A stretch of 5,880 bases of DNA from DATKMG01 sp035541995 (GCA_035541995.1 DATKMG010000647.1:1-5880); one strand, 5' to 3'; numbered from the stretch's first letter, positions 1 to 5,596 are shown. The notes: a model not told the origin generated them from the sequence alone. A program made the numbers and translations.

Positions 1-979
1 GCAAATTGGATACACTGATGAGGGTGTCGGATTCAGTCATAAGACCTGCCAAGTGGATGTGAAGATTCATCCCCAATCTCCCGATATTTCCCAGGGGGTC
101 ACGGAAGGAGAGGGGCTGTACAAAGAGCAGGGAGCCGGCGATCAGGGTCTGATGTTCGGATACGCCTGTGATGAGACGCCCGAGTTGATGCCGACCCCGA
201 TCATTTTCGCCCACAAACTGGTTCAGAGGCTCGCAGAACTTCGCAAGAATAGGACCTTGCCGTATATACGTCCGGATAGTAAAAGTCAGGTCACCGTCGA
301 ATATGCAAATGGCCACCCAGTCAGGGTTGATAGCATTGTCATTTCTACCCAACATACAGAAGGAATTCCCCACAGTCGGATTCTGGGCGACATGGTTGAA
401 TGTGTGGTCAGAGCGGTGATCCCGGATCATTTGATCGACGGCAAGACGAAATACTTTGTCAATCCAACCGGACAGTTTGTCGTGGGTGGTCCCTGCGGGG
501 ACACTGGACTGACAGGCAGGAAGATTATCGTCGACAGCTATGGCGGCTGGGCTCGCCATGGCGGAGGCGCCTTCTCGGGGAAGGACCCTTCGAAGGTAGA
601 TCGCAGTGCTGCTTATGCGGCTCGCTATGTTGCGAAGAACGTTGTTGCCGCCGGATTAGCCAACCAGTGTGAAGTTCAATTGGCATATGCCATTGGCGTT
701 GCAGAGCCCGTATCCATCCTGGTGAACACCTTTGGTACTGGCAAATTACTTCAGGACGAACTCGTCGGAATCCTGCGAGAAACGTTCAGTTTGCGTCCCA
801 AGGGCATTATTGACATGCTGGATCTAAAGCGTCCCATTTACCGAGCTACTGCGGCCTATGGCCACTTCGGACGCCCATCGACGGATGACGGGTATTTCAC
901 TTGGGAAAGGACCGACAAGGCGGAGAAGCTATTGTCCTTGGCATCCCGCGCCACGGTGGGAGTGCGTCAACCGAACTGA
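1..979 (+). CDS. metK: S-adenosylmethionine synthetase (methionine adenosyltransferase), 5' end outside window
   Basis: This enzyme makes S-adenosylmethionine from methionine and ATP in the cytoplasm, releasing phosphate and pyrophosphate. The reading frame is open from base 2, and 325 residues are visible. Typical family length is about 385-400, so some 60-75 N-terminal residues, including the HPDK region, lie upstream. Family signatures are clear: the ATP motif GAGDQGLMFGYA, the segment LPYIRPDSKSQVT, FVVGGPCGDTGLTGRKIIVD, and the P-loop-like GGGAFSGKDPSKVDRSAAYA. The C-terminus also fits (TAAYGHFGR, then WERTDKAEKL). The GTG at 53 lies inside the conserved domain and is not the true start. 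The gene ends 72 bp from the stop of a convergent gene. Every key motif visible is intact, so it should be functional. Any SAM-responsive leader would lie outside the window. Identification is very secure. Confidence 0.98.
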   Translation, partial: QIGYTDEGVGFSHKTCQVDVKIHPQSPDISQGVTEGEGLYKEQGAGDQGLMFGYACDETPELMPTPIIFAHKLVQRLAELRKNRTLPYIRPDSKSQVTVEYANGHPVRVDSIVISTQHTEGIPHSRILGDMVECVVRAVIPDHLIDGKTKYFVNPTGQFVVGGPCGDTGLTGRKIIVDSYGGWARHGGGAFSGKDPSKVDRSAAYAARYVAKNVVAAGLANQCEVQLAYAIGVAEPVSILVNTFGTGKLLQDELVGILRETFSLRPKGIIDMLDLKRPIYRATAAYGHFGRPSTDDGYFTWERTDKAEKLLSLASRATVGVRQPN

Positions 980-1051
980 AGTCAGGCTCGATCATCAGCC
1001 CCGGCTGTGGGATCCCCGAGAAAGCTCCGAGACGGAGACCTGGAATTCATC

Positions 1052-1765
1052 CTAGGGTGAGGATGAGGTGGGCGTCGCATCGGATTTAAAGTAGCGGAGC
1101 AGATTGTATGCTCCAAATCCAATGATCAAGAGGGGCCAGCCTCGCAGAAGGAAACGGATCGTTCCCGGAACATACTGATTTACTAAGAACACCGTGCCCA
1201 GTCCGATAGCAAGGGCCCCGGACCAGATCTCTGAAAATCGGAGCCTATCGAAAGGAGTCATCACTATGATCCCCTTCAAGGCCAAAACCCTCTTCTTACT
1301 TATGTGATAGGCTTCCAAGGGCATGTAAAGGTAAAAAGCCATCGCCAGAATCACTAACATGGGGCTATATTGTTGTGCCTCTCCTGAACTGGCGATCGAA
1401 ACCAGAGTTCCAAAGATCAGGACCTGAAGAAACGCCCGAAGATATTCTCCATTGCAGATCGCTCCCACACCTGGAATCAGCCCCAAGACAAAACAAACAC
1501 CAGGAGAACAGTAAGGGTATCCTCTTTCTGGTGGAACGAGTGAAGGCGAGGGCACTCCCGGCAAAGCTCCTGAGTTTTGACCCTCCGCAATCGGCCCCTC
1601 TGGGTTCTGGGGGTACTGAGGTGAGGGCGACGTGCTAAGTCGCTCAGCACACACAGGACAAACAACCCGAGAGTCGATGATCCGCTGACAGTCAGGGCAT
1701 ATAGCTATTCCGCAATTCGTGCAATATGCCGTGGCGACTGTTTCGGGATGCTGGGAACACTGCAT
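1052..1765 (-). CDS. B-box-type zinc finger membrane protein with C-terminal LiaI/LiaF-like (DUF5668-like) domain
   Basis: The protein has 237 residues. Residues 3-39 form a compact zinc-binding module with eight ligands in C-x2-H, C-x2-C, C-x2-C, C-x2-C order (C3, H6, C15, C18, C23, C26, C36, C39), resembling a bacterial B-box. A Pro/Gly/Ser-rich linker follows (about 44-85). Hydrophobic segments lie near 88-104, 110-126, 134-150, 183-195 and 207-224. The last pair, with RGWPLLIIGFGAYNLLRYF, resembles the LiaI/LiaF-type membrane domain. Likely role, by inference: a membrane-bound sensor or adaptor with a cytoplasmic zinc head. I chose the ATG at 1765 because the longer frame from TTG at 1780 would translate the Shine-Dalgarno sequence GGGGGGAGG itself, which sits 4 nt before this ATG. 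It converges with metK and follows the methyltransferase gene by 97 bp on the same strand, possibly with its own promoter. The exact function is unknown. Confidence 0.85.
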   Translation of the reverse strand: MQCSQHPETVATAYCTNCGIAICPDCQRIIDSRVVCPVCAERLSTSPSPQYPQNPEGPIAEGQNSGALPGVPSPSLVPPERGYPYCSPGVCFVLGLIPGVGAICNGEYLRAFLQVLIFGTLVSIASSGEAQQYSPMLVILAMAFYLYMPLEAYHISKKRVLALKGIIVMTPFDRLRFSEIWSGALAIGLGTVFLVNQYVPGTIRFLLRGWPLLIIGFGAYNLLRYFKSDATPTSSSP

Positions 1766-1815
1766 AGGTCCTCCCCCCAAAGGGTCTAGGATCCCATTTC
1801 TGTAACCCTCTACCC

Positions 1816-1821
1816 ATCATA
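1816..1821 (-). promoter_or_regulatory. Possible -10 box for the zinc-finger membrane protein gene
   Basis: On the minus strand TATGAT (5 of 6 to TATAAT) lies about 50 bp before the ATG at 1765, in the 97-bp gap after the methyltransferase gene. No good -35 box is found at 16-18 bp, so the call is weak. Read-through from the bactofilin operon is an alternative source of transcription. Confidence 0.25.
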
Positions 1822-1862
1822 AACGAGGGATGACGACAAAAAGTTCAAAGATTAAGAAGGAC

Positions 1863-2561
1863 TTATTCCTTTTTTAGCAAAACCTCTAAGATGTTGTGCT
1901 TGAGCAAATGGAACTTCATCCCTGGATAATCGACAAAAAGCTGTGTGATATCTCTCGTTTGATAGGTCTTTTTGAACTCAAGAGATGCCTCCGAAGGTAT
2001 ATATTCCAGTGAGGAATCATCAACCAGACGATACTTATTGATGGGTGTAGGTCCCTGCGGATTCTGGGTGTGGACAAAGGCCAGAACGCCCCCCCCCAGC
2101 TTTGTCATGAGCGTGATTCTCTGGACAAACGACCTCGCGAATTTCGGCTCGATGAAATTCAGAAGGTCCCAGACAATGACCCCATCGAATGTACTTGCAG
2201 GATACATCAGATTCTCTTCCAGAAATCGGGGCTCATCGAAGAGCATCTGGCCTTCCACCAGATTCCAATAGCGATGATTCTGATAGGAGCCAACTAAATC
2301 CTCAACGTGGACTTTCACCCCCAAATTGAAAAAGTATTCCACGTTGGAACCGATCAGTGCCCCGAGATCCAGGATGACCGGACGGTCCTTTCGGGAGAGC
2401 ATCTCGATGAATTCTCTGAAGACTTTTGTAGGAAAGACTGGATTGGCCGGTTTGGAGGCTGGTCGGTCGAACTCCGCCGCCCTGCCGCGAGACGGGCTTG
2501 CCGCCGGAGTTTTAGAAGGGGCCTCTCCCGTCTGGCGGAAACGATCAAAGAGATTTTTCAT
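1863..2561 (-). CDS. Methyltransferase-like protein (class I SAM fold, degenerate motif I), second gene of bactofilin operon
   Basis: The protein has 232 residues. Residues 1-45 are a low-complexity Ser/Ala/Pro/Arg-rich tail, probably disordered. From about 61 a Rossmann-like methyltransferase fold begins. VILDLGALIGSNVEYF (62-77) matches motif I, but the middle glycine of DxGxGxG is replaced by Leu69. VHVEDL (84-89) fits the acidic end of strand 2. FDGVIVWDLLNFIEP (125-139) fits the strand-4 region with a WDLLN motif. LGGGVLAFVHT (155-165) fits the strand-5 turn. Substrate and actual SAM binding cannot be judged. The gene starts 37 bp after the bactofilin stop, so the two are probably co-transcribed. 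The site before the ATG is poor: AGGGA directly abuts the start, suggesting translation that depends on the upstream gene. The codons for Leu155-Gly158 contain nine G in a row, a slippage-prone tract. Confidence 0.75.
   Translation of the reverse strand: MKNLFDRFRQTGEAPSKTPAASPSRGRAAEFDRPASKPANPVFPTKVFREFIEMLSRKDRPVILDLGALIGSNVEYFFNLGVKVHVEDLVGSYQNHRYWNLVEGQMLFDEPRFLEENLMYPASTFDGVIVWDLLNFIEPKFARSFVQRITLMTKLGGGVLAFVHTQNPQGPTPINKYRLVDDSSLEYIPSEASLEFKKTYQTRDITQLFVDYPGMKFHLLKHNILEVLLKKE
2089..2097. repeat. Mononucleotide tract C9 (G9 on the coding strand) inside the methyltransferase-like gene
   Basis: Nine consecutive C on the plus strand are nine G in the coding strand, encoding the end of Leu155 and Gly156-Gly158. 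One base gained or lost would truncate or alter the last 75 or so residues. The frame is intact in this sequence. Confidence 0.9.
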
Positions 2562-2598
2562 TCCCTGCGAGCAAATTCACTTCAACCCGTCTCGAGCT

Positions 2599-3138
2599 TT
2601 ACTTGATTTGAGTCTTCAAAGGAACGGGATCAATACTGGGTTTGACAGTCTCAGGCTTCGAAAACTCCGGCTTCTTGGGTTCTTCCGAGCCTTTCTGCAT
2701 ATCGACGCTGCCTTTAAAATGAGCCCCATCGGCAATGGAAATTCGTGGCGATTTGATATCTCCAACGACTGAACCAGAAGCCCGTATTTCCACAATTTCG
2801 CTACCTGTGATGTTCCCAACTACACTTCCTATAATAGTCACATTTTTAGCACATACCTCCGCATTGATCCTCCCGTTAGGTCCAATCACCAGGTTGTGGG
2901 CTTTCAATTCGATTCTTCCTTCCACGCGGCCTTCGATGGTGAGGTCTTCATCCCCACTTAGCTCTCCCTTAATATAAACAGATTTTCCAATATTGACGAC
3001 TTCTTCCCGAACAGGATTCGGTCTGGGTTCAAAGCGTGGTTCCATAGGTTTCTTCTCCTCAAATGGACTCAATGGGGGTTCCTCCTTTCGAATGACAAGA
3101 GGGTCTTTTTCCTCCTCGGTTTTCCTGGTTCTCCACAT
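2599..3138 (-). CDS. Bactofilin (polymer-forming cytoskeletal protein)
   Basis: Bactofilins self-assemble without nucleotide into filaments at the inner face of the membrane. They act in cell shape, stalk or appendage formation, or placement of cell-wall enzymes. This one has 179 residues. A charged, Pro-rich N-terminal tail (1-46) is followed by the right-handed beta-helix core (about 48-147), with short repeating strand-turn units: VYIKGELSGDEDLTIEGRVEG, LVIGPNGRINAEV, VTIIGSVVGNI, VEIRASGSVVGDI and ISIADGAHFKGSVDM. A Lys/Pro/Glu-rich C-terminal tail follows. Tails flanking a core of this size are usual for the family. The ATG at 3138 has an ideal site, GGAGG with 7 nt spacing. It is the first gene of a pair with the downstream methyltransferase-like gene. 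Family assignment is firm; the particular cellular role is unknown. Confidence 0.93.
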   Translation of the reverse strand: MWRTRKTEEEKDPLVIRKEEPPLSPFEEKKPMEPRFEPRPNPVREEVVNIGKSVYIKGELSGDEDLTIEGRVEGRIELKAHNLVIGPNGRINAEVCAKNVTIIGSVVGNITGSEIVEIRASGSVVGDIKSPRISIADGAHFKGSVDMQKGSEEPKKPEFSKPETVKPSIDPVPLKTQIK

Positions 3139-3527
3139 GAGAAATCCTCCCCGCCAGGTCCTATAGGCCAGCAGATGAACGATAACACTAGGCTGGCTAG
3201 ATCTTAATCCTATACCCTACCACATTAGACTATTTCCTGCTTCAGGAAATTTTCGGCCGTGTCAGCTGAAGGACCTTTCGAGCAGGATCGAATTGCTACA
3301 AAGCACCATCTCCCTCTTGTCTACCAGACCTTTTCGGCAAATGGCATCGCATACAATACACCCATTTCAACGTGATTTCAAAAATGAACTGACTCGATAA
3401 TTCACTGTCTTTGGAGGTAATAGGCCGGCACAGATGATCGCGCATTGGGGTTCATCATTCAACAGCCCCTTTGCCAAACTGTTAGCCGCTTCTTCCGTTT
3501 TTGTCTGAGACGACTTTCGAATCCATT
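3139..3527. other. Gene-poor region upstream of the bactofilin gene
   Basis: These 389 bases contain no convincing gene. The bactofilin ribosome binding site lies at 3146-3150, and a perfect palindrome is at 3232-3250. I found no clear -35/-10 pair for the bactofilin gene. Short minus-strand frames exist, such as a 49-codon one from an ATG at 3445 to a stop at 3296 that includes YCMRC, but none has a proper ribosome binding site. On the plus strand GGAGGT at 3413-3418 is not followed by a start codon at a usual distance. It may be a regulatory leader or decayed coding sequence. Confidence 0.6.
3232..3250. repeat. Perfect inverted repeat (8-bp arms, 3-nt spacer) upstream of the bactofilin gene
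   Basis: The arms ATTTCCTG and CAGGAAAT flank CTT. The element lies 94 bp before the bactofilin ATG. It could be an operator for a dimeric regulator or an RNA hairpin. On the plus strand TTT follows, but there is no plus-strand gene nearby to terminate, which makes a terminator role less likely. Confidence 0.6.
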
Positions 3528-3689
3528 CTAAGCAACGTATTTCAGAAGTCGTATGAATACCAAATCCTCCGTGTCAACAATATACTGGCTGCCTTGAAAT
3601 CGGATCAGAGAGCAGACGCTCATCTTCTCAACCAATTCCACTCTCAACCCAAAATAGTAAACCACCGTCTTGTCCGAATTCTTTTCCAT
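3528..3689 (-). CDS. Small hypothetical protein, 53 residues
   Basis: I do not recognise this protein. The frame begins with ATG at 3689, preceded by GAGGAAGG, with the second AAGG 5 nt and GAGG 9 nt before the start. That is a good ribosome binding site in a region otherwise poor in them. The product starts MEKNSDKTVVYYFGLRVELV and continues with SVCSLIRFQGSQYIVDTEDL at 24-43. This is a mix of charged and beta-forming residues typical of small soluble domains rather than random translation. No signal peptide or membrane segment is seen. The last ten residues (VFIRLLKYVA) change character. Another minus-strand frame stays open over the same bases to about 3370, so the end may be frameshifted. 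The same-strand coiled-coil gene ends 250 bp upstream and the bactofilin gene starts about 390 bp downstream. It is too short for statistical certainty. Confidence 0.5.
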   Translation of the reverse strand: MEKNSDKTVVYYFGLRVELVEKMSVCSLIRFQGSQYIVDTEDLVFIRLLKYVA

Positions 3690-3939
3690 AGGCACCTTCC
3701 TCGGTTTCCACTACCTTAATAGAGGTCTTACAAAAACATAAGACGTACTAAACCGCCCAAAGGTAGGTCATCCACTGTGGTGAGAATTACTGAATGGTTG
3801 AAATTGAGGCATGAGAGGCTGGAAGATCGCAAAAGACTCTGCATACCCTTCTCTAGGCTGGTTGATAGCCTCCCGCTAATCTCGGTTTTGGGGGGATAGG
3901 CAAAGAACCGACATCGAAACCCAGACCCACAAGAGAAGA
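3690..3939. other. Intergenic spacer between the coiled-coil membrane protein gene and the small ORF
   Basis: It contains no convincing gene. A minus-strand frame (3728-3943) overlaps the upstream stop as ATGA, but its Ser/Cys/Phe-rich composition is unlike a real protein. A 6-bp inverted repeat lies at 3725-3744. A 5-bp hairpin (AGGCT/AGCCT) occurs near 3853-3869 without a T tract, so no terminator can be called. Confidence 0.5.
3725..3744. repeat. Inverted repeat GTCTTA-N8-TAAGAC upstream of the small ORF
   Basis: Perfect 6-bp arms flank CAAAAACA. It lies about 35-55 bp before the ATG of the 53-residue ORF. It might be an operator or a leader hairpin; an arm this short can also arise by chance. 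Confidence 0.35.
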
Positions 3940-4926
3940 TCATGGGTGCTTCTCTTCGATGGTTTGTTTCTTTTGCTGATCCGATGGCTTGCCTTGGACC
4001 TGATGTGGGGAAAAGGGTTGGATGGCCTTGGTCTGCCTGGTGATTGCAGTTCCTTCGCGCAGGGTCTGTTGGATTCGCTGTATGGCACGAGGGACCTCAC
4101 TCTGGGAAGATGTGTTGACGTCCGGCCGGCTGGCCAGCAAGTTGGCCAAGCGTTGGACATCCTGCTCCAATTGCCACTCGTTGCTTTCCAGCAAGGATAG
4201 TCCCTGCTGCAGTAAATTATTGCGTCGCTCCGTATCGCGAATCAGGCTTTTGACCTTTGCGTTCTCGTCGCGCAGGCTTTTCAGCTCAGTTTCCTTTTGG
4301 GTAGATAGTTGGGAGATGTTTTCCTCCAAAGTGCTCTTGGCGGACTGCAAAGAACTTAGCTGAGATTGGAGCTGCTCCGTTTTGTCTTGAGCCTGTCGGT
4401 ACAACTGAGAGAGTTGATCATATTGTTGCTGGAGCCTGTTCTGTTCATCCCTCATCTTGCCGAGTGAACTCTCATATCCGGCCATTTCTTTCTTTCGAAT
4501 GGCTAGGATCGACTTTAGTTCTCCGGCCAGATCATTCTTATTAGCGACACCGGTTTCCAGACGGAAGGCTGCGTTTTGACAATCGTTTTTCTCCTGGGTC
4601 AAGACAGCAATCTCTTTCCGGTTAGAGGCTATGGTTTCCTCGGCCTTGTTCAATTGTTGAGTCAGATTCAGGTAGATCTCCTGATCCAGTACAACAGGTG
4701 ATTGAAGCATTTTCGTTATCGAGCCCTTCTTATAAAAGGAAAAGGAGAGGAATAACATGGCAACGGCGACCACCAAGACCTTGACCGCCCCAAGTCGGGT
4801 TCGAACACCTAGGCCGAAAACCCAGAATTCGGCACTTTTCCGACCTAGCCTGACCAAACTCCCAAATCCCAGGTACAAAGCGCCCAGACCTAAGACCAAG
4901 AGAAGCGACGGCACTAACTTATCCAT
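3940..4926 (-). CDS. Two-pass membrane protein with long coiled coil, function unknown
   Basis: The protein has 328 residues. Two hydrophobic segments (about 4-25 and 47-64) anchor it in the membrane, joined by a short basic loop with two Arg-Leu-Gly units (RLGRKSAEFWVFGLGVRTRLG). From about 80 to 260 the sequence is a nearly unbroken coiled coil rich in Gln, Glu, Leu, Lys and Ser, for example RLQQQYDQLSQLYRQAQDK and LQSQLSSLQSAKSTLEEN. The last 60 residues are polar, Gln/Pro/Lys-rich and probably disordered, ending KKQTIEEKHP. By the positive-inside tendency the loop is likely cytoplasmic, but topology is not certain. Coiled-coil membrane proteins often act as scaffolds or division and envelope factors, but no family is recognised here. 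The ATG at 4926 has an excellent site, AAGGAGGT followed by CTCG, and a candidate promoter lies just upstream. Confidence 0.85.
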   Translation of the reverse strand: MDKLVPSLLLVLGLGALYLGFGSLVRLGRKSAEFWVFGLGVRTRLGAVKVLVVAVAMLFLSFSFYKKGSITKMLQSPVVLDQEIYLNLTQQLNKAEETIASNRKEIAVLTQEKNDCQNAAFRLETGVANKNDLAGELKSILAIRKKEMAGYESSLGKMRDEQNRLQQQYDQLSQLYRQAQDKTEQLQSQLSSLQSAKSTLEENISQLSTQKETELKSLRDENAKVKSLIRDTERRNNLLQQGLSLLESNEWQLEQDVQRLANLLASRPDVNTSSQSEVPRAIQRIQQTLREGTAITRQTKAIQPFSPHQVQGKPSDQQKKQTIEEKHP

Positions 4927-4950
4927 CGAGACCTCCTTAGACCCCTAACG

Positions 4951-4978
4951 AGTTTACATCTTTAACCTTCGGCCTCAA
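4951..4978 (-). promoter_or_regulatory. Candidate sigma-70-type promoter of the coiled-coil membrane protein gene
   Basis: On the minus strand TTGAGG (4978-4973) and TAAACT (4956-4951) are 16 bp apart, each matching four of six consensus bases. Transcription would start near 4944, shortly before the Shine-Dalgarno site at 4931-4938, giving a leader of about 20 nt. The positioning fits, but the boxes are imperfect. Confidence 0.4.
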
Positions 4979-5012
4979 AAAGAAAATGGGCGAATTCCGT
5001 TGATGCATAGTG

Positions 5013-5027
5013 GCAGTCCTTGACTGC
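5013..5027. repeat. Inverted repeat GCAGTC-CTT-GACTGC in the divergent region
   Basis: Perfect 6-bp arms flank CTT. An overlapping pair, TGGCA (5011-5015) and TGCCA (5034-5038), could form an alternative fold. It lies 87 bp before the coiled-coil gene start and about 100 bp before the ferredoxin promoter. It may be an operator; chance cannot be excluded. Confidence 0.4.
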
Positions 5028-5130
5028 GAATTGTGCCAGCAGACGACTTATCCGGGTATTACATTCCACTCAGGATGAGCACGCAAACGGCTAACTTGCT
5101 AGAAGTTACTTCAGAAAAGAATCGCGGCAA

Positions 5131-5161
5131 TTGACGGACAGGGATCTACTTGTGGTATTAT
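5131..5161 (+). promoter_or_regulatory. Candidate sigma-70-type promoter with extended -10 for the ferredoxin gene
   Basis: TTGACG (5131-5136, five of six) and TATTAT (5156-5161, five of six) are separated by 19 bp, longer than the usual 17. TG sits at the extended -10 position (TGGTATTAT), which can compensate for imperfect spacing. The predicted start near 5168 gives a leader of about 69 nt before the ATG at 5237. Confidence 0.5.
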
Positions 5162-5225
5162 TTCTGTAGAATTGACACCAATTCAGAGATGCTGAGCCCA
5201 TTGGGCCCTGACTCCCATGGGTGCC

Positions 5226-5233
5226 GGGGGGGG
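5226..5233. repeat. G8 tract immediately before the ferredoxin start
   Basis: Eight consecutive G end 3 nt before the ATG at 5237, where a Shine-Dalgarno site would be expected. No better purine-rich site exists. Length change here would alter spacing or, if an upstream start such as ATG 5189 is used, the frame. Confidence 0.85.
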
Positions 5234-5236
5234 TTG

Positions 5237-5596
5237 ATGTTGCCACTTGAAACCATTCAAGCTTTGCCGAAGTTGGAGCCAAAATCTGTCGGAATTGAGA
5301 CACCACGCAAGAAAAAGCCCAAGGAGATAGCGCTTATCACAGAATGCTGCACGGGCTGTGCAGGTTCTCCCGCTTGTGTCCCTTATTGTCCGGTGGCTGA
5401 TTGCATGTTTTGGGTTCCGGATGAGGAGCATCCCCCCTTCGGACATATAGAAGTGGAACCACAACTCTGTATCGGCTGCAAGAAATGCACCAGCAAAGGG
5501 CCGGATGGCTCGTTTCTGGATGGTTGCCCTTGGGATGCCATTGAGATGGTACCAATAGAAGAAATAGAGGCAGTCATTGGTAAGATGAGCTATTGA
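5237..5596 (+). CDS. Ferredoxin with two [4Fe-4S] cysteine motifs, expanded spacing
   Basis: This small electron carrier has 119 residues and probably holds two [4Fe-4S] clusters in the cytoplasm. After a basic N-terminal stretch (PRKKKPKE, 23-30) come two halves. The first is C38-x2-C41-x5-C47-x3-C51-P (CTGCAGSPACVPYCP). The second is C78-x2-C81-x2-C84-x12-C97-P (CIGCKKC ... GCPWDAI). Extra cysteines are C37 and C56. Classical 2[4Fe-4S] ferredoxins have CxxCxxCxxxCP in both halves, so this one has a 3-residue insertion in the first and a 9-residue insertion in the second. I chose the ATG at 5237 because it begins a plausible short N-terminus. The longer frame from TTG 5150 or ATG 5189 adds residues with no ferredoxin character, and 5150 lies within the candidate promoter. 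The redox partner cannot be told from the neighbours. The stop overlaps a convergent gene by 7 bp. Confidence 0.9.
   Translation: MLPLETIQALPKLEPKSVGIETPRKKKPKEIALITECCTGCAGSPACVPYCPVADCMFWVPDEEHPPFGHIEVEPQLCIGCKKCTSKGPDGSFLDGCPWDAIEMVPIEEIEAVIGKMSY

Larger units (their letters stand above)
4927..5236. other. Divergent intergenic region between the coiled-coil protein and ferredoxin genes
   Basis: These 310 bases separate two divergently read genes and hold no credible ORF. They contain the Shine-Dalgarno site and candidate promoter of the minus-strand gene, a short perfect hairpin at 5013-5027, and the candidate promoter and leader of the ferredoxin gene. The layout allows shared regulation, but no recognisable operator is present. 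Confidence 0.6.

Noticed and set aside
1025..1037. Hairpin CTCCG-AGA-CGGAG between the convergent metK and zinc-finger gene ends
   Set aside because: The stem is only 5 bp and no T tract follows on the plus strand, with only CTTTC on the minus strand. This is insufficient for a terminator call.
3211..3222. ATACCCTACC resembling half of a copper-repressor (CsoR) operator
   Set aside because: There is no symmetric second half and no copper-handling gene nearby.
3296..3445. 49-codon minus-strand frame with YCMRC motif
   Set aside because: There is no Shine-Dalgarno site at usable distance, and frames of this length are expected by chance.
3501..3719. 72-codon plus-strand frame starting at TTG
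   Set aside because: It has a rare start and no ribosome binding site, its product is rich in His, Arg, Leu and Asn, and it lies antisense to the better-supported 53-codon ORF.
3723..3896. Plus-strand open frame with a basic product (RRTKPPKGRSSTVVRITEWL) that faintly recalls the N-terminus of some transposases
   Set aside because: It has no ATG, only GTG codons inside, and no ribosome binding site, terminal repeats or catalytic motif. The resemblance is too slight to call a mobile-element remnant.
3728..3943. 71-codon minus-strand frame whose ATG overlaps the upstream stop as ATGA
   Set aside because: The overlap is typical of coupled genes, but the product is rich in Ser, Cys, Phe and Leu with no domain-like pattern, the ribosome binding site is weak, and the other strand is open over much of the same bases. 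I judge it chance, with some doubt.
5024..5040. TGGCAC on the minus strand resembling a sigma-54 -24 element
   Set aside because: The GC that would form the -12 element is two bases too close, so the required fixed spacing is not met.
5150..5236. N-terminal extension of the ferredoxin frame from TTG 5150
   Set aside because: The extension begins inside the candidate promoter, uses a rare start, and encodes residues without any ferredoxin-like pattern.
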